Of a stretch of DNA of 50,217 nucleotides, positions 38,433-46,386 are shown one piece after another (position 1 is the stretch's first letter; each line of letters starts with the position of its first letter). Under the pieces are notes generated by a model. The model made no database searches and was not told the origin of the DNA. It worked only from the letters and a program-made list of their open reading frames with translations. The translations under genes were made by a program, and so were the position numbers. The stretch covers positions 227,982-278,198 of the forward strand of contig NZ_LMCT01000011.1 of assembly GCF_001424875.1 (NCBI RefSeq). Direction: 5' to 3'. Origin of the DNA: Kitasatospora sp. Root107. Lineage in GTDB: Bacteria > Actinomycetota > Actinomycetes > Streptomycetales > Streptomycetaceae.

Positions 38433-38461
38433 CCGGCCGTCAGCGGTGCGCTGACGGCCGG
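38433..38461. terminator. Bidirectional terminator between serpin and chitinase genes
   Basis: GGCCGTCAGCG (38435-38445) pairs with CGCTGACGGCC (38449-38459) around a 3-base loop, with two more G:C pairs outside. It lies between the two convergent stop codons. Confidence 0.8.
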
Positions 38462-38482
38462 GCCACCGGCGGGTGGATCCGG

Positions 38483-40231
38483 TCAGGCGATCGAGAAGTC
38501 GTCGCCGTAGACGCCGCCCTGGCCGTACCAGCCGTGCAGGTAGACCGTGACGGTGCCGGAGGCGCCGGTGGTGAAGGGGACCGTGAGCTTGGTCCAGCTG
38601 CCGGAGCCCGGCGTCCAGGTGCTGGCCGTCGCGCCGCCGCTCACACCGAGGTAGGCGTAGCTGCCCTGGACCCAACCGGACAGCGTGTAGGCGGTGTTGG
38701 GCGCCAGCGTGACGGTCTGGCCGCACTGGCCGGTCTGCGAGGCGGTCGCGGCCGCCAGCAGGGCGTGGGTGCCGCCATGGGCCGGGGTGGAGACCACCGC
38801 GCCGCCGGTCTGGCAGGTCCACGGGGCCAGCGTGCCGGCCTCCAGGCCGCCGTTGACCAGACCGGTCGGGGTGCCGGTGCCGGTCACCGTCAGGGTGTAG
38901 GTGGCGGTGTGGCTGCCGGAGGCGCCGGTGGCCTTGACGGTCAGCGGGTAGCTGCCCGGCACGGTGGCCGCCGTGGTGCTGATCGACAGCGTGGCACCCG
39001 AACCGGCGTTCACCGTACCGGGGTTGACCGCAGCGGTGACGCCCGCCGGAGCGCCGGTCACGGTCAGCGCCAGACTCTGTGCCGCCCCCGAGGTGACCGC
39101 CGTCGAGACGGCGGCGGTCGTACCGGAGCCCGCCACGACCGAACCGGCCACGGGCGCGGCGGTCACCGAGAAGTCGTTCACCGGAGTGGTGGTCCCGCTG
39201 GTGTACGGCGCGAAGATCCGGCTGAAGTCCCAGGTGCCCTGGCTGATGCCGGAGCAGCTGTCGGAGCCCGCTGTGCCGACGCAGCCGCCGTTGTCGCGCT
39301 GGAGCGCCCAGAACGAGAGCGTGTTGACGCCCTTGGAGAGCGCCCAGTTGTAGACCGTGGTGGCGTTCGCCAGGGTGAAGGTCTCGGCCGGACCGAAGTC
39401 GTCGATGCCGATCATCTCGATGATGCCGATCGAACCCCACAGCTGCGCCGGGGTCCTGGTCGGGTAGAGCTGGGCCAGTTGGTTGTACAGGCCGGTGGTG
39501 GCGGTCTGGGTGTCGGTCGCCATGTTGTGCGCGGCGTTGTCGTAGTAGTCGAACGTCATCTGGTTCACGACGTCGATCCGCGCGTTGTTGGCGATCGCGT
39601 TCCGCAGCACGTTCAGCCCGTTGTCGGCCAGCCCCTGGGTGGTGGTCGGCAGGGTGTACGAGAACTGGATCGACCGGCCGTTGGCCGCCGCCCAGTCCTG
39701 GACCAGCTTGATCGCCTTGTTCCGGCGGTCGATGCCGCCGCTGTTGGTCAGCGAGTTGTCCTCGATGTCCAGGTCGATCCGGCTCACCTCGTACGTGGTG
39801 ATGACCTTCTCGAAGGCCGCCGCGATCTGGTTCACGTCGGTGCAGCTGTCGGCGAGTTCGGTGCCGGTGTTGTCCGCCGTGTAGCCGCCGAAGGACGGGA
39901 TGACGTCCCCGCCGTTGGCGCGGATGGTGGCGATGTCGGCGCCGAAGACCGCCGAGGAGACCGGCATCGCGGCGTCGCCGTTCCAGAGCGGCGTGCAGGA
40001 GCCCTTGGCGGCGGTCTGCAGGAAGGCCATGGTGAGGTTCTTGGCGCCGGACTGCGCGGCCAGCGCGGCCGGGTTGGCGCCCGTCCAGGCCTCGAAGTAC
40101 GGGGCGAAGATCCGGGTCGGCAGCGGGGTCGCGGCCTGAGCGGTGGCTGTGCCCACCGTCATCAGGCCGGCCGAGGCGGCCAGGGTCGCAAGGGCGGCCA
40201 CGACGGCCTGGGCTGATCTACGTAGGCGCAT
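38483..40231 (-). CDS. Secreted GH18 chitinase with Ig-like and C-terminal carbohydrate-binding domains
   Basis: This 582-residue protein has a signal peptide (residues 1-34, ending TAQAA), a GH18 domain (about 35-330), an Ig-like spacer (about 335-430) and a C-terminal beta-sandwich likely to bind carbohydrate (about 435-582). The catalytic DxDxE motif is intact (RIDLDIED). It should hydrolyse chitin outside the cell. The GH18 form with IFAPYFEAWTG at the start and FDYYDNAAHNM later resembles the ChiD/endo-type streptomycete enzymes. The ATG at 40231 begins the signal peptide. A DasR-type operator lies in its promoter. The Ig-like module is nearly the same as two modules in the peptidase at 46387. 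Confidence 0.93.
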   Translation of the reverse strand: MRLRRSAQAVVAALATLAASAGLMTVGTATAQAATPLPTRIFAPYFEAWTGANPAALAAQSGAKNLTMAFLQTAAKGSCTPLWNGDAAMPVSSAVFGADIATIRANGGDVIPSFGGYTADNTGTELADSCTDVNQIAAAFEKVITTYEVSRIDLDIEDNSLTNSGGIDRRNKAIKLVQDWAAANGRSIQFSYTLPTTTQGLADNGLNVLRNAIANNARIDVVNQMTFDYYDNAAHNMATDTQTATTGLYNQLAQLYPTRTPAQLWGSIGIIEMIGIDDFGPAETFTLANATTVYNWALSKGVNTLSFWALQRDNGGCVGTAGSDSCSGISQGTWDFSRIFAPYTSGTTTPVNDFSVTAAPVAGSVVAGSGTTAAVSTAVTSGAAQSLALTVTGAPAGVTAAVNPGTVNAGSGATLSISTTAATVPGSYPLTVKATGASGSHTATYTLTVTGTGTPTGLVNGGLEAGTLAPWTCQTGGAVVSTPAHGGTHALLAAATASQTGQCGQTVTLAPNTAYTLSGWVQGSYAYLGVSGGATASTWTPGSGSWTKLTVPFTTGASGTVTVYLHGWYGQGGVYGDDFSIA

Positions 40232-40449
40232 GGGTTCTCCAACAGACGGGTGGACGTTGGTGGTTGGTGCCACGTGTGCAGCCTCGGCCGGAGCCGTGGC
40301 GGAACGCCCGCGCCAGGGGCACCGGGGCGGGGACGGCGGTGCGGGGAGCACGGTCGCCGTACGGGTCGGGGGTGGTCGGGAGCTGGGCAGGGCAAGCCCC
40401 GCCGGCCGGATTCACACCCCACAGCGCATCCCGGTCGGATGGACAACGC

Positions 40450-40480
40450 TTATCGTTGGACTAGACCAGTCGTCTGTCAA
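40450..40480 (-). promoter_or_regulatory. Chitinase promoter with DasR-like (dre) operator
   Basis: On the minus strand TTGACA (complement of 40475-40480) is followed by ACTGGTCTAGTCCAA (complement of 40456-40470) and a -10-like CGATAA. The central box matches the DasR site consensus ACTGGTCTAGACCACT with one mismatch in the core. It sits between -35 and -10, as expected of a repressor site. DasR is the GlcNAc-responsive repressor of chitin genes in Streptomyces. Confidence 0.8.
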
Positions 40481-40550
40481 GAGTCCTAATAGTTCGCCAC
40501 CAAAGCCTTTGCCGGCGCTTGCCCGGCCCACTACCTCCGAACAGCACAAC

Positions 40551-40583
40551 GGCCGACGGACCGTCAGAAACGGTCCGTCGGCC
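40551..40583. terminator. Terminator downstream of the methyltransferase gene
   Basis: GGCCGACGGACCGT (40551-40564) and ACGGTCCGTCGGCC (40570-40583) form a perfect 14-bp stem around a 5-base loop, 30 bp after the methyltransferase stop. Confidence 0.85.
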
Positions 40584-40613
40584 GCACGGCGGGCCATGGA
40601 GCAGTCGCGCCAG

Positions 40614-41357
40614 TCAGCGGACCGCCGCCACCAGCGAGTCACTGACGGACCGCCAGGCCACCCCGGCCTCGCGGAAGCCCGCCTCCCGCAGCCGGCCGGT
40701 GTGCCAGTCGGCCGGGTGCACCGCGCCGTCCTTGTGGTCGCGGTAGACGGTCGAGCGGGCCGCCACCGGTTCGGCGAGCAGCGGGTCGGCGGCAGCCGCG
40801 GCCCACCAGCCCTGCCAGTCCTGCACGCCCTCGGCCAGCTCGCGCTCGCGGCGGCGCAGCTGGTACGCCTCGTCGGCAGCGCGCAGCAGCGGGATGTCGG
40901 TCTCGGGTGTGTGGTCGGCGTTCAGGAAGAGGCCGCCGGGGCGGACCAGCCCGGCCAGGTCCCCGTAGAGCCGGAGCAGGTCCTCGGTGTCCAGCCAGTG
41001 CAGGGCGGTGGCGGTCAGCACGGCGTCGTACGGACCCTCCGGGAGCGCGGCCGCCCACTGCGGGTCGCGCAGGTCGGCGGTGACCAGGGTGAGCCTGCGC
41101 TCCTCGGCGAAGTGGCCGCGCGCGATGGTGAGCAGGGCCGGGTCGAGGTCCACCCCGACACTGACCGCCGCCGGGAACCGGGCGAACAGGCGCTCGCTGA
41201 TGCTGCCCGTCCCGCAGGCCAGGTCCAGCACCCGGGGCGCCGGCCCGGCGACCGCCTCGACCAGGTCGAGCATCACTCGGAACCGCTCCTCGCGGTCGAC
41301 CATGTACCACTCCTGCTGGCGGTCCCAGCTGCGCTGCCAGGCGTTCCAGTCGTTCAT
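40614..41357 (-). CDS. Class I SAM-dependent methyltransferase
   Basis: This 247-residue protein has the Rossmann-like SAM fold: motif I is RVLDLACGTGSIS, the acidic residue after strand 2 is in VGVDLDPALL, and YDAVLTATALHWLD and LVRPGGLFLNADH follow. These mark a small-molecule methyltransferase of the UbiE/Trans-aconitate type. Substrate unknown. The start at ATG 41357 is preceded by a divergent promoter region shared with the SDR gene. Confidence 0.87.
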   Translation of the reverse strand: MNDWNAWQRSWDRQQEWYMVDREERFRVMLDLVEAVAGPAPRVLDLACGTGSISERLFARFPAAVSVGVDLDPALLTIARGHFAEERRLTLVTADLRDPQWAAALPEGPYDAVLTATALHWLDTEDLLRLYGDLAGLVRPGGLFLNADHTPETDIPLLRAADEAYQLRRRERELAEGVQDWQGWWAAAAADPLLAEPVAARSTVYRDHKDGAVHPADWHTGRLREAGFREAGVAWRSVSDSLVAAVR

Positions 41358-41370
41358 GTCCGCTCCCTAG

Positions 41371-41451
41371 GTAATGACCCCTATGGCTCTTCGTCCATTA
41401 CGCAGCTTAGGGAGTAGCGGGTAACGCCCGCAAGCACTTAGCAGTCATTAC
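41371..41451. promoter_or_regulatory. Inverted GTAATGAC/GTCATTAC pair in a divergent promoter
   Basis: GTAATGAC (41371-41378) and GTCATTAC (41444-41451) face each other in the AT-richer divergent region between the methyltransferase and the SDR gene. A third TCCATTACG lies between them. They could be operator boxes for one regulator acting on both genes. Confidence 0.45.
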
Positions 41452-41537
41452 TTTTCGGTCGAGGTTTGGCCGCCCGCTCCGCACTCCGTAGAGTTCGACC
41501 GGTAACCAGGTAGGGCGGCAGAGGAAGCAGTGCGGTA

Positions 41538-43019
41538 ATGGCGGGCGAGACCCAAGGCACCGAAGAGCAGATCGAGTACGGCCCGGGCATCGACCCCGCA
41601 CGGCTGGAGCTCTGCCTCAGCGTGCTCGCCGAACTGGACAAGCTGGACGTCGACCACCCGGACGCGATCACCGTCCGGCAGGCCGTCGGCGGGGTGTTCC
41701 GCACCCTCAAGCAGCGCCGCCGCCAGGAGACCCGGGCCCGGAAGACCGCGCACGACCGCGCCGTCACCGCCGCCACCGCGACCGGTGCGCCGGGCCGGAT
41801 CGACGACGAGACGGCCGGGGCCTTCGGCCTCACCACCGCCACCACGACCGAGATCGCCGGGATACTCGAGCGCCCGCGCTCCTGCTACACCTGCAAGCAG
41901 CGCTACTCCGAGGTGGACGCCTTCTACCACCAGCTCTGCCCGAGCTGCGCGAAGGACAACCGGGCCCGCCGGGACGCCCACGCGGACCTGACGGGCCGTC
42001 GGGCGCTGCTCACCGGCGGCCGGGCCAAGATCGGGATGTACATCGCGCTGCGGCTGCTCCGTGACGGTGCCCACACCACGATCACCACCCGCTTCCCCAA
42101 CGACGCGATCCGCCGCTTCAAGGCGATGCCGGACAGCGCCGACTGGCTGCACCGCTTGAAGATCGTCGGCATCGACCTGCGCGACCCGGCCCAGGTGGTC
42201 GCGCTCGCCGACGAGGTGGCCGCCGACGGGCCGCTGGACATCCTGATCAACAACGCCGCGCAGACCGTACGCCGCTCCCCCGCCGCCTACCGCGAGCTCG
42301 TCCTGGCCGAGAACGCCCCGCTGCCCGCCGGTGAACTCCCCAGCTCCACCGTGATCGGCAGCTTCGGCAGCGGCAGCGTGGACCGCCCCGCACTGCCGGG
42401 CCAGGGCGGGCCCCGCGAGCTGATCAGTGCCGAGGACGTCACCGCGCTGGCCCTGGTCAGCGGCTCCGCCTCGGTCGAGCGGATCGCGGCCGGCACCGCG
42501 ATCGACGCGGGCGGCCTGGTGCCCGACCTGCACGACTCCAACAGCTGGGTGCAGACCGTCAGCGAGGTCGACCCGATCGAGCTGCTGGAGGTCCAACTCT
42601 GCAACTCCACCGCCCCGTTCATCCTGGTCAGCAAGCTGCGCCCGGCGATGGCGGCTTCCAAGGCGCGGCGCAAGTACGTGGTGAACGTCTCCGCCATGGA
42701 GGGCCAGTTCAGCCGCGGCTACAAGGGTGCGGGCCACCCGCACACCAACATGGCCAAGGCCGCGCTCAACATGCTGACCCGCACCAGCGCCAAGGAGATG
42801 CTGGAGAGCGACGGCATCCTGATGACCGCCGTGGACACCGGCTGGATCACCGACGAGCGCCCGCACCCGGACAAGATGCGGCTCGCCGAGGAGGGTTTCC
42901 ACGCCCCGCTCGACCTGGTCGACGGCGCGGCCCGGGTCTACGACCCGATCGTCCGTGGCGAACTGGGCGAGGACCTGTACGGCTGCTTCCTCAAGGACTA
43001 CGCCCCCTCCCCCTGGTAG
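41538..43019 (+). CDS. SDR-family oxidoreductase with N-terminal zinc ribbon
   Basis: This 493-residue protein has an N-terminal region of about 110 residues without known motifs, a Cys4 cluster that looks like a zinc ribbon (about 115-138, SCYTCKQRYSEVDAFYHQLC, then PSCA) and a short-chain dehydrogenase domain (about 150-490). The dinucleotide motif is LLTGGRAKIGMYIALRLL, and NINNAAQ-like (ILINNAAQT) and NVSAMEGQF stretches follow; the catalytic Tyr/Lys pair is not obvious in its usual YxxxK form and may be replaced by HTNMAKAAL. An insertion splits the fold at about 255-340. The family is widespread in streptomycetes but its substrate is unknown. The Nudix gene follows closely. Confidence 0.8.
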   Translation: MAGETQGTEEQIEYGPGIDPARLELCLSVLAELDKLDVDHPDAITVRQAVGGVFRTLKQRRRQETRARKTAHDRAVTAATATGAPGRIDDETAGAFGLTTATTTEIAGILERPRSCYTCKQRYSEVDAFYHQLCPSCAKDNRARRDAHADLTGRRALLTGGRAKIGMYIALRLLRDGAHTTITTRFPNDAIRRFKAMPDSADWLHRLKIVGIDLRDPAQVVALADEVAADGPLDILINNAAQTVRRSPAAYRELVLAENAPLPAGELPSSTVIGSFGSGSVDRPALPGQGGPRELISAEDVTALALVSGSASVERIAAGTAIDAGGLVPDLHDSNSWVQTVSEVDPIELLEVQLCNSTAPFILVSKLRPAMAASKARRKYVVNVSAMEGQFSRGYKGAGHPHTNMAKAALNMLTRTSAKEMLESDGILMTAVDTGWITDERPHPDKMRLAEEGFHAPLDLVDGAARVYDPIVRGELGEDLYGCFLKDYAPSPW

Positions 43020-43031
43020 GAGTTGACTGCT

Positions 43032-43472
43032 GTGGCGCCACTGCTGGGAGCGGGCGTGATCGTGCCGAGCACCGACGGCCGGGTGCTGATCGGCCGTCGG
43101 ATCACCCCCGGCGAGCCGCCCACCTGGAGCCTGCCCGGCGGCAAGGTGGACCACCCGGGCGAGTCCTTCGAGCAGGCCGCCGCCCGGGAGTTGGCCGAGG
43201 AGACCGGCATCGTGCTGCCCGCCGAGCGGATGCGGGTACTCGCCGTCCTGCTCGACCACGGTCTCGGCCGGCCCCGGCTGACCGCCGCCGTGCTGGCCCC
43301 GCCGTGCGACCTGCCCGCGCTGGTCACCGAGCCGCACGCCTGCGCGGGCTGGGAGCGGGTGCCCGTGGACGCGCTCCCGGAGCCGATGTTCTACCCCTCG
43401 GCCCAGGTCCTGGCCAGCTGGCTGCCCGACTACCAGGCCCCGCCCGGCACTTGGCGCTACCGGACCTCCTGA
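43032..43472 (+). CDS. Nudix hydrolase
   Basis: This protein of about 146 residues has a complete Nudix box (GGKVDHPGESFEQAAARELA followed by EETGI), so it should hydrolyse a nucleoside diphosphate-linked compound. GTG 43032 is the better start because AGGAG (43017-43021) is correctly spaced for it; TTG 43023 is only 1 base from that site. It follows the SDR gene by 12 bp and overlaps the 3' end of the convergent beta-lactamase-fold gene by 16 bp. Confidence 0.9.
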   Translation: MAPLLGAGVIVPSTDGRVLIGRRITPGEPPTWSLPGGKVDHPGESFEQAAARELAEETGIVLPAERMRVLAVLLDHGLGRPRLTAAVLAPPCDLPALVTEPHACAGWERVPVDALPEPMFYPSAQVLASWLPDYQAPPGTWRYRTS

Positions 43473-44518
43473 CCCGCCGCCGTCGAGTCATCCGCCGGGC
43501 CACCAGCCGTCGAGTCGCCGACCGCCGTCGAGAGGTCGGTCAGCAGCGCCCCGGCCGAACCGTCCACCGAGCGCTGGGTGTTGGTGAGCACGACCACCCC
43601 GGTCCCGGCGCCCGGGTCGAAGCCGAGGAACGACGAGAAGCCGCCCGTCCCACCGTTGTGCCAGAGCTGCAGGTGACCACCCTGGCGGAGGTGCAGGCGC
43701 TGACCCATCCAGCCCAGGTGGATCCAGGAGAACGGATTCATCCGGTGCTCGGGGGTACGGCTGAGCGCGATCGCCTCGGCCAACGGCGTTTGCTCCGGGG
43801 CCAGTTGGGCCTCCAGGAAGGTAACCAGGTCGGCCGCGGTGCCGCGCAGGCCGCCCGCGCCCGCCAGCGCCGCCAGGTCCCAGCCGGGGACCGGGCGGCC
43901 GCGCCGGTCGTGCCCCTGGGCCGGCCGCGAGGGGTCGGCCGGGGTGACGGCGGTGTCGACGAGGCCGAGCGGACCGGTGATCCGGTCGGCGATCAGCCCC
44001 TCGTAGTCGGTGCCCGCCCGGCGGGCCAGCGCCAGGCCGAGCAGGCCCGCCCCGAGGTTCGAGTAGCGGAACCGGCTGCCCGGTACGGCGCCCAGCCTGG
44101 TCCGCCGCAGGGTGCCGAGCAGCACCGGCTCGGTGAGCTTCGCGTACGGGTCGGGGCGGCCGGGGTTGAGCAGCGCCGGGAGCAGCATGCCGTGCGGCAG
44201 TCGGGGCAGCCCCGAGGTGTGCTGGGCGAGTTGACGCAGCGTCACCGATTCGCCGCGCCGGTGCAGACCGGCCGCCTCGGGGAGCACCTCGGCGACCGGC
44301 TGGTCCAGTTCGACCAGACCCTCGGTGACCAGTACCGCCAGCGCCAGCGAGGTGAACACCTTGCTGACCGAGCCGAGTTCGAAGACGGTGTCGGTCGCCA
44401 CCGCGCCCGCCGAGCGGATCTCCGCCCGGCCGTCGGCCAGCGCGGCCACCACCACCCCGGCCCGCTCCTCGGCCAGTTGGTCCGCCGTCCGCTGCGCTGC
44501 CCCACCGAGATCCACCAT
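43457..44518 (-). CDS. Serine beta-lactamase-fold hydrolase
   Basis: This 353-residue protein has the class C beta-lactamase/D-peptidase fold. The catalytic SxxK is in GSVSKVFTSL, the YxN motif is YSN in RFRYSNLGAG, and the third motif is HNGGTGGF. Members act as esterases, D-aminopeptidases or beta-lactamases. No signal peptide is seen, so it appears to be cytoplasmic, which makes a role in antibiotic resistance less likely. Its ATG at 44518 lies 55 bp after the ketosynthase stop, so the two may be co-transcribed. Confidence 0.88.
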   Translation of the reverse strand: MVDLGGAAQRTADQLAEERAGVVVAALADGRAEIRSAGAVATDTVFELGSVSKVFTSLALAVLVTEGLVELDQPVAEVLPEAAGLHRRGESVTLRQLAQHTSGLPRLPHGMLLPALLNPGRPDPYAKLTEPVLLGTLRRTRLGAVPGSRFRYSNLGAGLLGLALARRAGTDYEGLIADRITGPLGLVDTAVTPADPSRPAQGHDRRGRPVPGWDLAALAGAGGLRGTAADLVTFLEAQLAPEQTPLAEAIALSRTPEHRMNPFSWIHLGWMGQRLHLRQGGHLQLWHNGGTGGFSSFLGFDPGAGTGVVVLTNTQRSVDGSAGALLTDLSTAVGDSTAGGPADDSTAAGQEVR

Positions 44519-44573
44519 GGGGATCAGCCTATCGGCGCTACCACTCCGGTCCGGCCGACGGCTCCTGACAGCG

Positions 44574-45809
44574 CTACGGGCAGCGGGTGAAGGCGAGCAC
44601 CGCGTTCTGCCCGCCGAAGCCGAACGAGTTGCTGACGGCGGCCGCCATCCGGTGCGGGCGCGGCACCTTGGTGACCACGTCCAGGTCGCAGGCCGGGTCG
44701 GGGGCGTCCAGGTTCGCGGTGGGCGGGATCAGCTGCTGCTCCAGGGCCAGCACGGTGCAGACCGCCTCGATCGCCCCGGCCCCGCCGATCGCGTGGCCGA
44801 TCGCGCCCTTGAGCGCGGTGACCGGGGGCGGGCTGCCGAAGACCGAGTGGAGCGCCCTGGCCTCGGCCGCGTCCCCGTGCGGGGTGCCGGTGCCGTGCGC
44901 GTTGACGTGGCCGATGTCGGCCGGGTCGAGACCGGCGTCGGCGAGCGCGCCGCGCAGGGCCCGGGCCGCGCCGTCCCCCTCGGGGTGCGGGGCGGTGATG
45001 TGGTGCCCGTCGCAGGAGGAGCCGAAGCCCGCCAGCTGGGCCCGGATCCGGGCGCCCCGGGCCCGGGCGTGCTGCTGACGCTCCAGCACCAGGACGGCCG
45101 CCCCCTCGCCGAGCACGAAGCCGTCCCGGTCCAGGTCGAACGGCCGGGAGGCGCCGGCCGGGTCGGACGAGCGGCGGGAGAGGGCCCGCATCTGGGCGAA
45201 GCAGGCCGCCGGCATCGGCATCCGGGCCGACTCCGCGCCGCCCGCCAGCACCAGGTCGCAGGAGCCGGCCAGCAGCAGTTCGCGGGCCATCCCGATGGCG
45301 CTGCTGCCGGAGGCACAGGCGGTGCTGACCACCAGGTTGGGGCCGAGTGCGCCGAGGTCGAGGGCGATCTCGGCGGCCGCCATGTTCGGCAGGCTGCGGG
45401 ACAGCGCCAGCGGCGAGACCTTCTCCGGCGCGCCCGCCGCCAGCCGGTCGAACTCCGGCTGCCAGCTCTGCATGCTGCCGATCCCCACCCCCATCACCAC
45501 CCCGACCCGGGTACCGTCCCAACTCGCGCTGTCCAGGCCCGCGTTCGCGGTCGCCTCGCGGGCGGCCAGCAGGGCCAGCACGGTGAACAGGTCGAGCCGC
45601 CGGGCCAGCTTGTGCCCCAGCAGCTCCTTGACGTCCAGCTCCGGGACCCGGCAGGAGAAGTCCACCGGCAGCCCGGCCAGCTCCGGGTCGGCGACCGCGA
45701 AGGACGTCCCGGCGCAGAGGCCGTCCCAGGCCGCCGTCACCCCGACACCGCTCGGCGCGAGCAACCCCAGCCCGGTGACCGCGACCGCCTCCCGCCTCAA
45801 CAGAGCCAT
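44574..45809 (-). CDS. Beta-ketoacyl-ACP synthase (KAS II-type)
   Basis: This 411-residue protein has the complete catalytic triad of a condensing enzyme: Cys in VSTACASGSSA, His in NAHGTGTPHGD and His in KGAIGHAIGGAG. It is typical FabF-like in length and shows NSFGFGGQNAVLAF at the end. No acyl carrier or other fatty-acid gene is adjacent, so its pathway is unclear; it could be an orphan FabF homologue or serve a specialised lipid. I chose the ATG at 45809 (MALLRREAVAVTG), as the residues before it are unrelated to the family. Confidence 0.88.
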   Translation of the reverse strand: MALLRREAVAVTGLGLLAPSGVGVTAAWDGLCAGTSFAVADPELAGLPVDFSCRVPELDVKELLGHKLARRLDLFTVLALLAAREATANAGLDSASWDGTRVGVVMGVGIGSMQSWQPEFDRLAAGAPEKVSPLALSRSLPNMAAAEIALDLGALGPNLVVSTACASGSSAIGMARELLLAGSCDLVLAGGAESARMPMPAACFAQMRALSRRSSDPAGASRPFDLDRDGFVLGEGAAVLVLERQQHARARGARIRAQLAGFGSSCDGHHITAPHPEGDGAARALRGALADAGLDPADIGHVNAHGTGTPHGDAAEARALHSVFGSPPPVTALKGAIGHAIGGAGAIEAVCTVLALEQQLIPPTANLDAPDPACDLDVVTKVPRPHRMAAAVSNSFGFGGQNAVLAFTRCP

Positions 45810-46062
45810 CCCCGAGGGGCGATGACGGACCGACAGATCGAAACAGCAGCACAGAAGCACATGGAACGTCATTATTGGTCACAACCGGACGCATCCGAAC
45901 GGAGCACACCCCGCGCCGCACCGAGCCGCACCCGTACGGGTGAACGCCCCACCCGAGCTCACCTCAGCACCAGGGCGGCGGCCCGGGGCAGCATCCGGGG
46001 CCACTCCGGCCACAAGTCCTGACCACGTCGCGCTGTCAGTGGTGCGCGGGAAACTGGCGGGT

Positions 46063-46326
46063 ATGGACGATGAACTGCTCCGGGGCCGGGTCTACGGCAG
46101 CGACCACGAGGACGCCGGGCCCCGCCCCGGCCGGGTCTACCGGGAGCTGGTGGCCGGGCCGCTGGACGGACTGCTGCTCGACGTCACCGGCTGGAGCGGC
46201 GAGCAGCTGGCGGTCGGAGCCGCGCTGCCGACCGAGATCGGCGCGTACGGGGCGGGCGGCCGGGCCCGCTACCGCCCCCGCCCGGGTGACCCGCAGCGCT
46301 GGGACTGGGGCGGCGACACGCGGTAA
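46063..46326 (+). CDS. Small orphan protein
   Basis: The frame from ATG 46063 encodes 87 residues with a coherent sequence: RPGRVYRELVAGPLDGLLLD, then VGAALPTEIGAYGAGGRARY and a WDW ending. No family is recognised. A GTG at 46040 might extend it. It is followed by a strong bidirectional terminator, which supports a real transcript. Confidence 0.5.
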   Translation: MDDELLRGRVYGSDHEDAGPRPGRVYRELVAGPLDGLLLDVTGWSGEQLAVGAALPTEIGAYGAGGRARYRPRPGDPQRWDWGGDTR

Positions 46327-46340
46327 CAGCGGACATGACG

Positions 46341-46376
46341 GTGCCGCGACTCGTCCCCCTCGACGAGCCGCGGCAC
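46341..46376. terminator. Bidirectional terminator between convergent genes
   Basis: GTGCCGCG (46341-46348) pairs with CGCGGCAC (46369-46376), and CTCGTC (46350-46355) with GACGAG (46362-46367), giving a 14-bp stem with one mismatch. It lies between the orphan gene and the peptidase gene. Confidence 0.8.
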
Positions 46377-46386
46377 GTTCAATGAA

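Larger units (their letters stand above)
40232..40613. other. Chitinase upstream region
   Basis: This 382-bp gap holds the chitinase promoter with its DasR-like operator (about 40450-40480) and the terminator of the methyltransferase gene (40551-40583). The 220 bp between operator and chitinase start is GC-rich without recognised features, so the transcript would have a long 5' leader. Confidence 0.6.

Noticed and set aside
38534..40216. Plus-strand open frame of 560 codons opposite the chitinase
   Set aside because: Gly/Arg/Val-rich shadow frame; the minus strand encodes a signal peptide and an intact GH18 motif.
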